Below, in pieces: positions 8,422 to 16,008 of a stretch of 19,574 nucleotides of DNA. Positions within the stretch are counted from its first letter, which is position 1. Each line of letters begins with the position of its first letter. This DNA is from JBARCX01 sp049794535 (GTDB lineage: Bacteria; Pseudomonadota; Gammaproteobacteria; Xanthomonadales; Rhodanobacteraceae), in assembly GCA_049794535.1 (NCBI GenBank), contig JBARCX010000043.1, positions 1 to 19,574 on the forward strand. The letters run 5' to 3'. The notes under the pieces were generated by a model. It was not told the origin of the DNA, did not search any database, and saw nothing but the letters and a program-made list of their open reading frames with translations. Position numbers and translations under genes: made by a program.

Positions 8422-9038
8422 TCAATCGCTCAACTGTTTGAACTGGTCGGTGGCGGCTTTGCCACCAGCGGTGATGGCCACACCATCGATCAAGGCATGG
8501 CGGCGACGGCGCTTTTCGATACGGGCCGCCGCCTCGTAAAAGAGCATCAGCTGCCGGCGCGTGTAGCTGCCGAGTCGGGCACTGTCGTGCCCGGCTTCGA
8601 TGAGGCTGGCAAAGACGTCTGACCAACGCGCGTCCTTAGCTCCCGCAGTTTTTGAAACTGCACGCTCAGCAGGACGCGCCGCAGAAAAAAATCAGCGATC
8701 ACTCCCCACCACAGCAGCAGTAAGCGCTCGCCATTCTCAGCATCCAGGTCACGCACCCATTCCTCCGGCTGGTCACTTGCCACCGCGATCAGCTGCATCA
8801 CCTGCTCATGCCGCTCACCAAACACCAAGCGCAAGCTGTCGAGGTCTTCCAGCTCGCCACGTAACGCCACGCCGGTCATGGCATCGCACAGCGCGGCAAT
8901 CTGCGCGGCATAGCGCAGCGATTCGGTGAACGAGAATTCGCGCACCACCACCACCTTGCCGGCGATGGTGTCGCTGCGCTCCGGGTAGAGAATGGCGAGG
9001 TCTTTCTCGCCATTCTTGTTCGCCCCTGCAGCGTCCAT
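8422..9038 (-). CDS. Tail assembly chaperone, -1 frameshift product (gpGT-like)
   Basis: Reading the first 118 codons from 9038 in frame, slipping back one base on the T7 run and continuing in the -1 frame, gives an 87-aa extension ending at the TGA at 8422. The extension reads SAARPAERAVSKTAGAKDAR, then WSDVFASLIEAGHDSARLGS, YTRRQLMLFYEAAARIEKRR and a tail ending DQFKQLSD. The block YTRRQLMLFYEAAARIEKR strongly resembles the T part of other siphovirus chaperones. The total is 205 aa, against 279 for lambda gpGT. The extension has no start codon of its own in a useful place, stops eleven bases before the tape measure TTG, and fills the otherwise empty gap. It is expected to recruit tube subunits to the tape measure. 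Confidence 0.85.
8547..9038 (-). CDS. Tail assembly chaperone, short product (gpG-like)
   Basis: This 163-aa zero-frame product sits between the tail tube and tape measure genes, the place of lambda G. It has an ESLRYAAQIAALCDAM helix and GERHEQVMQLIAVASDQPEEW, a pattern typical of tail chaperones that coat the tape measure protein during assembly. The ATG at 9038 overlaps the upstream stop (TGATG). Codons GAT TTT TTT CTG near residues 116-119 carry a slippery heptamer. Most ribosomes should continue to the TGA at 8547, while a fraction should shift to give the longer G-T product. The zero-frame tail after the slip site is low in conserved character, as expected for a short product. Confidence 0.85.
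   Translation of the reverse strand: MDAAGANKNGEKDLAILYPERSDTIAGKVVVVREFSFTESLRYAAQIAALCDAMTGVALRGELEDLDSLRLVFGERHEQVMQLIAVASDQPEEWVRDLDAENGERLLLLWWGVIADFFLRRVLLSVQFQKLRELRTRVGQTSLPASSKPGTTVPDSAATRAGS
8685..8691 (-). other. Programmed -1 ribosomal frameshift slippery site
   Basis: On the minus strand the seven-T run is read as T TTT TTT in the zero frame of the chaperone gene (GAT TTT TTT CTG), which fits the X XXY YYZ rule for -1 slippage. The -1 frame downstream encodes a chaperone T-like domain of 87 aa. The lambda site (GGGAAAG) is different in sequence but in the same place. No downstream stimulatory structure was worked out. Confidence 0.8.
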
Positions 9039-9820
9039 CAGCTGCCGGTCGCCGGTGTGATCTGCGTGATGGTGCCGAACTGGCCTAACGCGCCGGTAGC
9101 CGGCTTGCTGCTGTCAAGCAGGATGCCGCCGCTGACCTGCATGCCCGCCACATCGTTGCCACTGGAAATCAACGCTAGTTCCTGCAGCGGATCGGTTGCG
9201 ACCTTGTAGAGATCGACCATTACCGGTGCGTTGCCCTCGGCGAGGTTGATGGCCTCATAGCGCACGGCGACATTCGGTTGCGGCGCGGTGAACATACCAA
9301 CCGCTTTGCGATCGCCGTACTTGTAGGCGGCCTTGAAGGGTTGCGTGTAGGTGCCAACGTTGAGCAGGCGGCAACGAGCGAACGCCGGATCTTCGATCAG
9401 ATAGTCTGTGCCAGCCACCAACGTCTTGGGCGTGGCGGTGCTATCGGTCACCACCACATTGGCCACACCGGGGTTGGCGAGGTAGAAGACATCACCTGCG
9501 ATCAGGCCGGCGGGAATCACTTCGCCCGTGACGGAACTACCGGGTGTCGTTTGGGTAGTGCCATACAGAGACAGCGACAAATTGTCTGGATCGAGCTGGT
9601 GCATGGTCATGTCCAGCGTCGCGGTCTTCTTAGTATTGATCGTGCGTGTCTGCGCGACCTGACCGCTGTAGCTTTCGTTATGCGTGACTTTCTCCACGCT
9701 GAGCTTTACCGACAACGCGCTGACGTCGCCAACCCAACGCCATTTTCCAAGCACTCCGGTGGTGGCGTCACGCGTGGCCACCGAGATGCGGCCTTGGCCG
9801 TAGTAATAGGTTTCACTCAT
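9038..9820 (-). CDS. Major tail (tube) protein
   Basis: This 260-aa protein forms the tube of the long tail, judged by position (between the tail completion genes and the G/GT chaperones) and by content. It begins MSETYYYGQGRISVATRD and has WVGDVSALSVKLSVEKVTHN, a string of Thr/Ser/Val-rich strands including TINTKKTATLDMTMHQLD, and a C-terminal AVRYEAINLAEGNAP. This pattern is common in lambda gpV-like and YuA-like tube proteins, where a shared beta-sandwich polymerises into hexameric rings. The ATG at 9820 is preceded by GGAG at a suitable distance. The frame continues upstream for 116 codons but reads as antisense-type, low-complexity residues overlapping the next gene, so that start is rejected. 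Confidence 0.9.
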   Translation of the reverse strand: MSETYYYGQGRISVATRDATTGVLGKWRWVGDVSALSVKLSVEKVTHNESYSGQVAQTRTINTKKTATLDMTMHQLDPDNLSLSLYGTTQTTPGSSVTGEVIPAGLIAGDVFYLANPGVANVVVTDSTATPKTLVAGTDYLIEDPAFARCRLLNVGTYTQPFKAAYKYGDRKAVGMFTAPQPNVAVRYEAINLAEGNAPVMVDLYKVATDPLQELALISSGNDVAGMQVSGGILLDSSKPATGALGQFGTITQITPATGS

Positions 9821-9911
9821 GGTTCTGCACTCCAGTGGTGTCGAAAGCGGCGGGGGCTGCTGCTCGCTTGCTGTGATCGGTAGTAGTCGTGTGATGTGCG
9901 AGGTGCATGGG

Positions 9912-10532
9912 TTACTTCGCGCCCAGGAGGCGCAGTTGTTCGGACTGCAGGGTGCGAATGGCGAACTCGGCGAGGCGTTCAGGGCGGCGGCCATGCTTGA
10001 GCATCTGGCCAACACTTGGGCCGTACACGCCCTGCAACGGCAGGCGCTTGCTGCCTTGGCGTTCGAACACCAACAGCGCTCCGTTCTTACCGCGTGCGAT
10101 GAAGCTGCCAGCGTGCACGCTGGGTGCCTCGCCACGCTTGATGGCGAACTTGGCACCGAGCGCCGCATCCCCTCGAAGCTTGCCCGTGTAGCGAATGGCG
10201 GTGAATTTGCGACGACTGCTGGTGGCCACCAGGCCGCTGCCTTTCACGCGCGACCAGGTAGCACCGAACTGGATGGCGTTGATGCCGCGCGCCTTACCGC
10301 GCAGCGAGATGCCGTCTGCCGTGTTGGATACCGTGAGACCTTCGGCGATACGTTGGGCAGGCAGGTTGTACTCAGCGCCAATGTCGCGTTTAGCTTCGGT
10401 GCCGAGGCGACGCCGCAACGTGCCAAGTGCACGCTGCTGCGCCTGCAGGATGCGTGCAGGGATAGAAGACAAGCCCTGCATGGCGTCGAGCGTGCCCGTG
10501 AGTTCCACCGCGAGCGAGGTGTAGCGGCTCAC
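9912..10532 (-). CDS. Prophage minor tail protein Z-like, tail completion
   Basis: This 206-aa basic protein belongs to the gpZ-like family that helps finish the head-proximal end of the tail or connector. It begins MSRYTSLAVELTGTLDAM and has QAQQRALGTLRRRLGTEAKR, YNLPAQRIAEGLTVS, ISLRGKARGINAIQFGATWS and a C-terminal LPLQGVYGPSVGQMLKHGR. The Q-x-x-x-x-AL-x-x-x-x-R and PLQGVYGPSVGQML patterns are characteristic. The GTG at 10532 overlaps the upstream stop (GTGA) and has GAGG about nine bases before it. In lambda Z precedes U; here the terminator-like gene comes first. A 91-bp gap (9821-9911) to the tube gene shows no further gene or strong hairpin. Confidence 0.85.
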   Translation of the reverse strand: MSRYTSLAVELTGTLDAMQGLSSIPARILQAQQRALGTLRRRLGTEAKRDIGAEYNLPAQRIAEGLTVSNTADGISLRGKARGINAIQFGATWSRVKGSGLVATSSRRKFTAIRYTGKLRGDAALGAKFAIKRGEAPSVHAGSFIARGKNGALLVFERQGSKRLPLQGVYGPSVGQMLKHGRRPERLAEFAIRTLQSEQLRLLGAK

Positions 10533-10978
10533 CGGAAGTACCTCGTAACGATGCGCGCCTGCATAGCAATGACGGCCGCACCTTCGGGTCGATCGAGAAT
10601 AGCGATGTCCGCCAAATGCATGGGTAACTGCTGTGGTGGCGGCACGATTTTTTGTGCCTTGGCATACGCAGCCATGCAGTTTTCGACATCTTCTATGACG
10701 TTGTGGATCTGTTGCTGCGCATCGTCCAGATCGGTACCGATGGCACCCTCAATCAGCAGCGAGAAATCGCGCACCGGTTTGGTCGGGCGTTCGAAGTCGA
10801 TGCCGGGTCCGGTAATCGGCTCGCTGTAGATCATCAGGCCGAGCGCATCGGTACGCTGGGCGTCGGTGGTCCACACGTTGTTGCCCACATCGGTGAGGTA
10901 GTCGTGTGCCGTGGTGATCGTGGCCAGCTGCGCTTGAAGCGCCGTGATGACCGCCCAGCTGCGCGAGGCCTTAGCCAT
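10529..10978 (-). CDS. Tail terminator-like protein (lambda gpU position)
   Basis: This 149-aa protein begins MAKASRSWAVITALQAQLAT, then TTAHDYLTDVGNNVW, and later DFSLLIEGAIGTDLDD, a helix of NVIEDVENCMAAYAK type, and a final strand VIAMQARIVTRYF. This alpha/beta layout, with a terminal strand ending in R-Y, is that of tail terminators, which cap the tube and stop polymerisation at the right length. The ATG overlaps the upstream stop by 8 bp, with no clear ribosome binding site, so translation is probably coupled. The role is inferred from layout and position and is less sure than for gpZ. Confidence 0.75.
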   Translation of the reverse strand: MAKASRSWAVITALQAQLATITTAHDYLTDVGNNVWTTDAQRTDALGLMIYSEPITGPGIDFERPTKPVRDFSLLIEGAIGTDLDDAQQQIHNVIEDVENCMAAYAKAQKIVPPPQQLPMHLADIAILDRPEGAAVIAMQARIVTRYFR

Positions 10979-11276
10979 GCAACACGACCGTGTTTACGAT
11001 GCCGTCGTTGGCGATAACCTCATCAACTTTGGCGGAGCGCTTGCGGACGTCGACGACATCGCCACGCTGAAAGAGCCAGTCGGCATTCAACGCTGCGACG
11101 ACGCGCTTGTTGCCAATCACGCGGCCGTACTGACCTACATCCTGCACAGCGTCGTCAACGTAAAGGGTGAGCGGTTCTGACACGACTCCACCGCGCGTGA
11201 TCGTGCCCTGCACTTCGTCACCCATGACGCTAAGCAACTCACGGTGCATGGCGGTGAAGTCGGCCAGCATATTCAT
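10971..11276 (-). CDS. Head-tail joining protein (lambda gpFII-like)
   Basis: This 101-aa protein begins MNMLADFTAMHRELLSVMGD and contains VGQYGRVIGNKRVVAALNAD followed by QRGDVVDV and a closing VDEVIANDGIVNTVVLHG. It fits the small head-tail attachment family (gpFII, Phage_attach) that docks on the portal/connector and joins tail to head. Length is close to lambda FII (117 aa). It lies three bases after the DUF2190 stop and overlaps the tail terminator by 8 bp. The ATG has no clear ribosome binding site, and a second ATG two codons in is also possible. Confidence 0.75.
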   Translation of the reverse strand: MNMLADFTAMHRELLSVMGDEVQGTITRGGVVSEPLTLYVDDAVQDVGQYGRVIGNKRVVAALNADWLFQRGDVVDVRKRSAKVDEVIANDGIVNTVVLHG

Positions 11277-11279
11277 GGC

Positions 11280-11642
11280 TTAGGCGCTGACCGCCGTGCC
11301 CATGCCCGGCGCGATATACACGCGCGCGGCGGTATCGCCAGCCGCGGCATCTAGCTCTACGACGACGCCGCAGTTGGCAACGTCGCCCTTGACGCCCGCA
11401 CCCACGATCATGGCGTTGTCGGCCACCGACCAAGTGACCTTGGTGCCTGCCGGAATCACGGTGCCCGCTTTCTTGGGCAGCGTATGCACGCCATTGACCA
11501 GCAGCGTGCCGGTGGTGCCAGCGGCGATGTTGCTCGCAGCGATACCGATCAGGGCACCGAGGACAACGATGGTATTTACGGCGATGGCGTTGACGGCGGT
11601 GTAATCGATCGCATCGCCGGGCTTGATGTATCGCGTGGTCAT
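11280..11642 (-). CDS. DUF2190 family capsid decoration/cement protein
   Basis: This 120-aa protein begins MTTRYIKPGDAIDYTAVNAI, followed by IVVLGALIGIAASNIAAGTT, then PAGTKVTW and C-terminal ARVYIAPG. This is the usual DUF2190 layout: an opening G-D-x-I-D-Y-T-A segment, hydrophobic strands with a G-x-x-G-x-x-x-x-x-I-x-x-G-x-x-G motif, and a short beta end. Members bind the capsid surface and stabilise it. GGAG lies seven bases before the ATG. It sits directly downstream of the capsid gene after a strong stem-loop, so its expression may be tuned separately from that of the capsid protein. Confidence 0.9.
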   Translation of the reverse strand: MTTRYIKPGDAIDYTAVNAIAVNTIVVLGALIGIAASNIAAGTTGTLLVNGVHTLPKKAGTVIPAGTKVTWSVADNAMIVGAGVKGDVANCGVVVELDAAAGDTAARVYIAPGMGTAVSA

Positions 11643-11673
11643 GGTTTTGCTCCGAAGCTATGAGAGGTGTCGG

Positions 11674-11702
11674 GCAGTGGCGCGGGCGACCCGCGCCACT
11701 GC
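11674..11702 (-). other. Perfect 13-bp inverted repeat (stem-loop) after capsid gene
   Basis: GCAGTGGCGCGGG (11674-11686) is followed by a three-base loop and its exact complement (11690-11702). In the late transcript it falls between the capsid stop at 11710 and the DUF2190 start at 11642. No U tract follows on the minus strand, so it is unlikely to be a normal intrinsic terminator. It could stabilise the capsid mRNA, attenuate transcription or mark a processing site. Confidence 0.7.
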
Positions 11703-11709
11703 AGGGCGA

Positions 11710-14028
11710 TTACTTGCCCGGGTTCTTGATGGCGCCACGCCAGCCCACTGCCGCCGTGCCGTAGCGGTGTACGGCCTTCCAGGCGAGGCCATCGGTGCGG
11801 AAGTTGGATTCCTGCTCCAGCGTCGGGGTCTGGATGCCGTCGAGGAACGCCACCTCGATCACCGGCTCGATGCCCGGATCGGCCAAGCCGTACCACGCCG
11901 CGCCTGACAGGCGCGGGGTATCCACCAGGTCGCGGAACAGACCGCGCGACTTGTTGGGCACTTGGAATTTGTTGGATACGTCGACGTCGTACTGCGCTTC
12001 GTTGGTCACACGCGCCTGGCCGCCCAGCGACAATGGACCAAGCCAGATGGCCGCCGTGATATCGAGGAAGTCGTTACCGCCGGGATCTTTCTGGCTGGCC
12101 AACTGCTGACGGAGTAGATCGAAGGCGGCCACCGAGGGAGCATCAGCGGTGCCGGCAATGTTGCCGTGGTCGGCGTGGAACAACGGCTTGCCGTCGTTCA
12201 TTGTCGGGCCGTTGCCACCATTCATCGCGAACAGCGCGTAGACGTCCTTTTCGATTGTGCGGCCGGCGGCCTGCCCCAATGCCCCTGCAATGCGTGTGAT
12301 GCCACCGAGGTCATCGTTGATGAGTACTTCGGGCGTGATCTGAAGAATGCGGCCCTTGCGCTGGCCAGTGATCATTTCCTTCTGCGCATCACCCAGCACA
12401 CCGTTTTCGTACTCACCGGCCTCATTGACACTCTTGAGGTCAGAGAACGAACTCAGGTGGTACCGACCATGTGGGCGGTAATCGGACAGCGTGCCCATCG
12501 AGCAGAAGCGCGTCCACGTAAACGAAGCGAGGTTGTAGCCGCCGACCAAGGTTTTATGCAGCACGTTCTCCAGCAACATCGGGAAATCGCCCGTGGTCTG
12601 GCCGCCCGCAGCGAGTGCGCGGCGGGCGATTTCATCACGGCTCATGTCCCGGGTATTCAGGCCGCCGCGAATCAGGAACTGCTCGGCCATGCTGATCATG
12701 GTGCTGCGTGCGAATGGATTTCCCTGACGCGCTTTTTCCGCCTCGCTGCCCTTGATGACACCTGCACGCGCCAGCAGGATCTGTTCGCCCGCCGCGCGCA
12801 GTTTTTCCGGCTCGCTGGTGCCCATCTCGATGTGCATGTGGGTACCGGCGGGTTCGGCAGCGGCGCCGAGGATGGGTAGCAACTGCGCACGGACGCTATC
12901 CACGGTGGCAGACGGATCTGCCAATGCATCGGTGTACAACGCTGCGACGCCAGCACGCTTCATGTAAGGCTCAAGCACGGCCTTGATTTCATCGTTGCGG
13001 GTGCGCAATGCCGCGTGCACATCGGCAACGGATGTGGCGACCGGTGAGGCGCTACCGGTGCCGGTGCGGCCACCTTCGGCCGGGTCACGCGCGGGTTCAC
13101 GCAGGGACGCCATGGCGGCGTACAGCTTGCGAAGTTTCATATCTGCATCTCCGAGATCGGCCAGCGTGGCCTCTGTGGTGTTGGCCAGTACGGCCGTAGT
13201 GGTCGAGGTGGCAGTGCGCAGTGGTGCTGCGCCTGGCGCCGGCATAGCCACCGGATGCCGCGCGGCGGCGGCGATGGCGAGCTGGCGAACGTGATCGGGG
13301 GCAGCAGCCAGCAATCGCTGTACGCCAGCGGCGCGCGCCTGGGCGTTGCTGTCATCGCCCTCATCGGCGACGGCATCCACCAACACATCGGCGAAGCACT
13401 CGGCCAGGGCCTGATCACCGGTGTAGTAGTGATCCTGGCCATCCGTAAGCAGAGCCAGCATGTCAGCGGTGGGCCGTCGTGTTTTTGCGGCATAGGCGCC
13501 GGCCATGGCGTTGGCGTAGGTGTCGAGCACATCCGCCATGACGCGCATGTCCTGCGCGTTCCCCTGCGCGACGCCCCAAGGCGCATGGATCATCAGCAGC
13601 GAGGTGCTGGACATCTGGATCTCGTCGCCCGCCATCGCGATCAGCGAAGCCGACGACATGGCCACGCCATCGACGCTGACCACCTTCTTGGCACTGTTGC
13701 GCTTAAGCGCGTTGTAGATGGCGATGCCATCGGACACGCTGCCACCGTAGCTGTTGATGCGCACGTTGATCTGTGTGGTACCGGCGGGCAGCGCCTGCAG
13801 TTGCTGCACGACGGAGAGCGCAGTGACGGATTCACCCCACCAGCTTTCGCCAATATCGCCATACACCAGCAGCTCGTATTCGGTGGCACCGACGGCGATC
13901 GGACGAAGCACCATCAGTGGGCGGATGGTCGGCAGGTCGGTACCGTCAGCAGCAAAGGCTGCAAAACGCCGCGATGGTGTCGCCAGCATGGCGGCGGCAA
14001 GAGCTAGATGGAGTGGGCGCTTACGCAT
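11710..14028 (-). CDS. ClpP-like prohead protease / major capsid protein fusion
   Basis: This 772-aa polypeptide joins two functions. Residues about 45-220 form a ClpP-like serine protease: INSYGGSVSDGIAIYNAL, then GVAMSSASLIAMAGDE with the probable catalytic Ser125, and LLMIHAPWG with His148. Residues about 220-440 are Ala/Pro-rich and probably serve as scaffold and linker. Residues about 440-772 are a gpT/ClpP-associated major capsid domain, with DVYALFAMNGGNGPTMNDGK, FHADHGN, and WYGLADPGIEPVIEVAFLDG. Such fusions are known in several siphovirus groups; the protease is expected to cut itself free and trim the capsid. The ATG at 14028 has GAGG ahead of it and overlaps the portal stop by 8 bp; a GTG at 14073 is less likely. 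The start MRKRPLHLALAAAMLA resembles a secretion signal, which is odd for a capsid protein. Confidence 0.9.
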   Translation of the reverse strand: MRKRPLHLALAAAMLATPSRRFAAFAADGTDLPTIRPLMVLRPIAVGATEYELLVYGDIGESWWGESVTALSVVQQLQALPAGTTQINVRINSYGGSVSDGIAIYNALKRNSAKKVVSVDGVAMSSASLIAMAGDEIQMSSTSLLMIHAPWGVAQGNAQDMRVMADVLDTYANAMAGAYAAKTRRPTADMLALLTDGQDHYYTGDQALAECFADVLVDAVADEGDDSNAQARAAGVQRLLAAAPDHVRQLAIAAAARHPVAMPAPGAAPLRTATSTTTAVLANTTEATLADLGDADMKLRKLYAAMASLREPARDPAEGGRTGTGSASPVATSVADVHAALRTRNDEIKAVLEPYMKRAGVAALYTDALADPSATVDSVRAQLLPILGAAAEPAGTHMHIEMGTSEPEKLRAAGEQILLARAGVIKGSEAEKARQGNPFARSTMISMAEQFLIRGGLNTRDMSRDEIARRALAAGGQTTGDFPMLLENVLHKTLVGGYNLASFTWTRFCSMGTLSDYRPHGRYHLSSFSDLKSVNEAGEYENGVLGDAQKEMITGQRKGRILQITPEVLINDDLGGITRIAGALGQAAGRTIEKDVYALFAMNGGNGPTMNDGKPLFHADHGNIAGTADAPSVAAFDLLRQQLASQKDPGGNDFLDITAAIWLGPLSLGGQARVTNEAQYDVDVSNKFQVPNKSRGLFRDLVDTPRLSGAAWYGLADPGIEPVIEVAFLDGIQTPTLEQESNFRTDGLAWKAVHRYGTAAVGWRGAIKNPGK

Positions 14029-15649
14029 GATTGCTAGCCTCTGTGGCGGAATCGATGACGCTCGGATCGGCACCGGCAGCCGGCACTCCCACTACTGGGC
14101 TGTTCGTCGTCTTCGAGGTATGGCGGGCCGACGATTCAGGCGAGGTTTCGGCCGGCGGCGGCTGTTTCTTGTAGGTCGGCTGCGCGGTCGGCGCGTCCTG
14201 CGTGACGATGCCGGCCGCCTTGAGGTCGGCCTGCCACTTCGCCTGGGCACGGATCACATCGGCGGGATTACGCCCGCGACGGCGCACGATTTCCGAACCG
14301 CTGGTGTAGCAGCGGTCTTCTTGCATTTGCTGGCCTGTGACTTCCTTGACCGGATCGATCCACGGCATCACCGGCGGCATGTACAAAGCGTGGCTTAGCT
14401 GAGCGAAGCTGACGCCTTTGATCGGCTTAATGCGGCCACCCGCCAGGCAAGCGGCTACAAAACGCGTGTAGACCTCTTTAGTGTTTTGGTCGATGAATGC
14501 CTGTTGCAGCAATTCGTAAGCAGACCACTGTTCCACCAGTTCCTGCCGCTGCGCGGAATAGGTGCCGTTGTAGTTCTTGCTTGACGTGCTATAGCTGACA
14601 TCGGCACCAGCAGAAACGGCACGCAGCTGGCCGTCACGCCAGGCCACCGCGTTCGGATTTGGACGATTGCTATCAATCGTGCCGATTTCTTCACCAGGCA
14701 ACAGATCGTCAAAGATCATGCCTGGTGCAAAATTCATCTGGCGCTGTGCAGGTGCAGGACCATCTGGATATGACTGCGCATCGCCCTTCTTGATGAAAGC
14801 GGCCATGCTCGCCGCGATACGTGCGGCAATGCGCTCGCTTTCTTCGTAGTCTTTCAGGTCATCAAGGCGCGAGAGCACGCTGGCGAACATGCTGACGCCG
14901 CGACGCTGGCCAAGGCGATCCACCAATTTAAGGTGGCCAATACGGTCGGTACCGACGCGCTTGAGCGTTGGCATCACGACAAAGGGATCACCTGGGTGCT
15001 GCTTGTAGAACCAATACCCTTGTGGGCGACCCCATGCATCGATCTCGATGCCTTGGCTGATGTTCTGCAGCGGATCGTTGTAGTCGATGGGCAACAAATC
15101 GGGCTCAAGCAACTCGAGCGAGAAAGGCACCGATGTGTTGTGGCTGAGCTTGGGAACCGAGCCTTCGAGGTACTGCCACAACGCCTCGCCATCGCGCATC
15201 CATGTACGACAAAGAAGTTGCTCAGAACGCGCACGATTGAACTCGCCTGTCACCTCGGGCTTTTCGCTAAATTCTCGCCAGAGCACATCCAGCTGCTTGG
15301 CAACGTCTTGCATGACGTTGCCCTCGGCATCCATTGGCTGCGGCTCCACACCGATGCCGTGGGCGCCGACGATGTTACGTACCAACGTGTTGAGAATGCC
15401 GCGACTGAGATCGTGGTTGCGGTCAAGGTTGCGTGCCATGTCGCGCAGCTGCTTGTGCGCGAGACCGGCGACCATATTGCCGCTGCCAAAGTCGCGTTGC
15501 TTCTTACGCAAGCGGGAGTGGTTAACCGCCTCGTAAGCGTTGCTATAGGCCTGCACGCGCAGACGCGATTGCATACGCGATGCCGCCCACCCGGGCGACA
15601 AGGCAAAGATGGCACGATCGAACATGCCAAGATTCTTTGCCCCACTCAT
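14021..15649 (-). CDS. Portal protein, lambda family
   Basis: This 542-aa protein is a lambda gpB/Phage_portal_2 type portal, which forms the ring at one capsid vertex through which DNA enters and leaves. Motifs are RDMARNLDRNHDLSRGILNT, NIVGAHGIGVEPQP, QLLCRTWMRDGEALWQYL, FSLELLEPDLLP and the GIEIDAWGRPQGYWFYKQHP strand. IERIAARIAASMAAFIKK-like helices follow (here SERIAARIAASMAAFIKKGD), then FAPGMIFDDLLPGEEIG. The last 60 or so residues are a Pro/Ser/Thr-rich tail. The ATG at 15649 overlaps the gpW stop (ATGA) with GGTGG ahead; a GTG at 15658 is the alternative. Its place before the protease-capsid gene is standard. Confidence 0.95.
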   Translation of the reverse strand: MSGAKNLGMFDRAIFALSPGWAASRMQSRLRVQAYSNAYEAVNHSRLRKKQRDFGSGNMVAGLAHKQLRDMARNLDRNHDLSRGILNTLVRNIVGAHGIGVEPQPMDAEGNVMQDVAKQLDVLWREFSEKPEVTGEFNRARSEQLLCRTWMRDGEALWQYLEGSVPKLSHNTSVPFSLELLEPDLLPIDYNDPLQNISQGIEIDAWGRPQGYWFYKQHPGDPFVVMPTLKRVGTDRIGHLKLVDRLGQRRGVSMFASVLSRLDDLKDYEESERIAARIAASMAAFIKKGDAQSYPDGPAPAQRQMNFAPGMIFDDLLPGEEIGTIDSNRPNPNAVAWRDGQLRAVSAGADVSYSTSSKNYNGTYSAQRQELVEQWSAYELLQQAFIDQNTKEVYTRFVAACLAGGRIKPIKGVSFAQLSHALYMPPVMPWIDPVKEVTGQQMQEDRCYTSGSEIVRRRGRNPADVIRAQAKWQADLKAAGIVTQDAPTAQPTYKKQPPPAETSPESSARHTSKTTNSPVVGVPAAGADPSVIDSATEASNHA

Positions 15650-15903
15650 CCACGCCACCGATAACAGCCCTCGCCACCTTCGGGTGCCATGGGCATCCCG
15701 CTGAGATTGGCCAGGCGAATACCGACCGTATCACCGCCGCGTGCTTCGGAGGCGGCTTTGCGCTCCCACTCGCGGCGGCCAGACTGCACCTGCGCCAGGT
15801 CGGCACGTGTTAGTTGGCGGTCACCCCAGCGATACGACTGGCCGCCGAGGATGGCGGCCTCGGCGGTGATGTACTTGTCGCGCATGTCGGTAGCTGTAGA
15901 CAT
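15646..15903 (-). CDS. gpW-like head-tail joining protein
   Basis: This 85-aa protein begins MSTATDMRDKYITAEAAILG, followed by GQSYRWGDRQLTRADLAQVQ and SGRREWERKAASEA. A helix, a short beta hairpin with the R-x-W-G-D-R-Q-L-T-R-A-D-L block and a second helix are the gpW fold, which stabilises filled heads and gives the tail a docking site. It lies between terminase and portal as in lambda. No start has a convincing ribosome binding site; 15933 (95 aa) is an alternative. The start at 15903 fits the usual length of the family better. It heads the resumed operon after the antisense gene at 16009-16410. Confidence 0.85.
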   Translation of the reverse strand: MSTATDMRDKYITAEAAILGGQSYRWGDRQLTRADLAQVQSGRREWERKAASEARGGDTVGIRLANLSGMPMAPEGGEGCYRWRG

Positions 15904-15944
15904 GCTGCCAGCATCGCTGCCGGCCTGTGCCATGTTTACCGGAA

Positions 15945-15966
15945 AGCTGGCACACTATTTCCAGCT
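15945..15966. promoter_or_regulatory. Small dyad in the divergent gap before the plus-strand gene
   Basis: AGCTGG (15945-15950) and CCAGCT (15961-15966) are exact inverted copies ten bases apart, in the gap between the gpW gene and the oppositely oriented membrane-protein gene. It could be an operator or an incidental hexamer pair. No convincing -35/-10 promoter pair was found by eye in this gap; TTTACC at 15935-15940 is a weak -35 candidate. Confidence 0.25.
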
Positions 15967-16008
15967 CGTTGAGATCAAAGTCACCAACTCCAAAACAGGG
16001 AAACTTCA

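Noticed and set aside
8408..8626. Minus-strand frame of 72 aa over the chaperone-tape measure junction
   Set aside because: It is in a different frame from both the G gene and the -1 T extension, and its Arg/His/Pro-rich product has no family pattern, while the -1 frame does.
9821..10168. Upstream extension of the tail tube protein
   Set aside because: The extra 116 residues overlap the gpZ gene out of frame and are Ser/Cys/Ala-rich shadow sequence; the ATG at 9820 has a good ribosome binding site.
9819..10829. Long plus-strand open frame (336 aa)
   Set aside because: It lies fully opposite the gpZ-like and tail terminator genes, whose proteins carry recognisable family patterns; the plus-strand product is Arg/Ala-rich with no recognisable motif.
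11674..11702. Stem-loop as a standard intrinsic terminator
   Set aside because: No run of U follows the stem in either direction, and essential tail genes lie downstream in the same direction.
12166..12879. Plus-strand open frame (237 aa) opposite the capsid domain
   Set aside because: It overlaps the well supported major capsid domain, and has no ribosome binding site or known motif.
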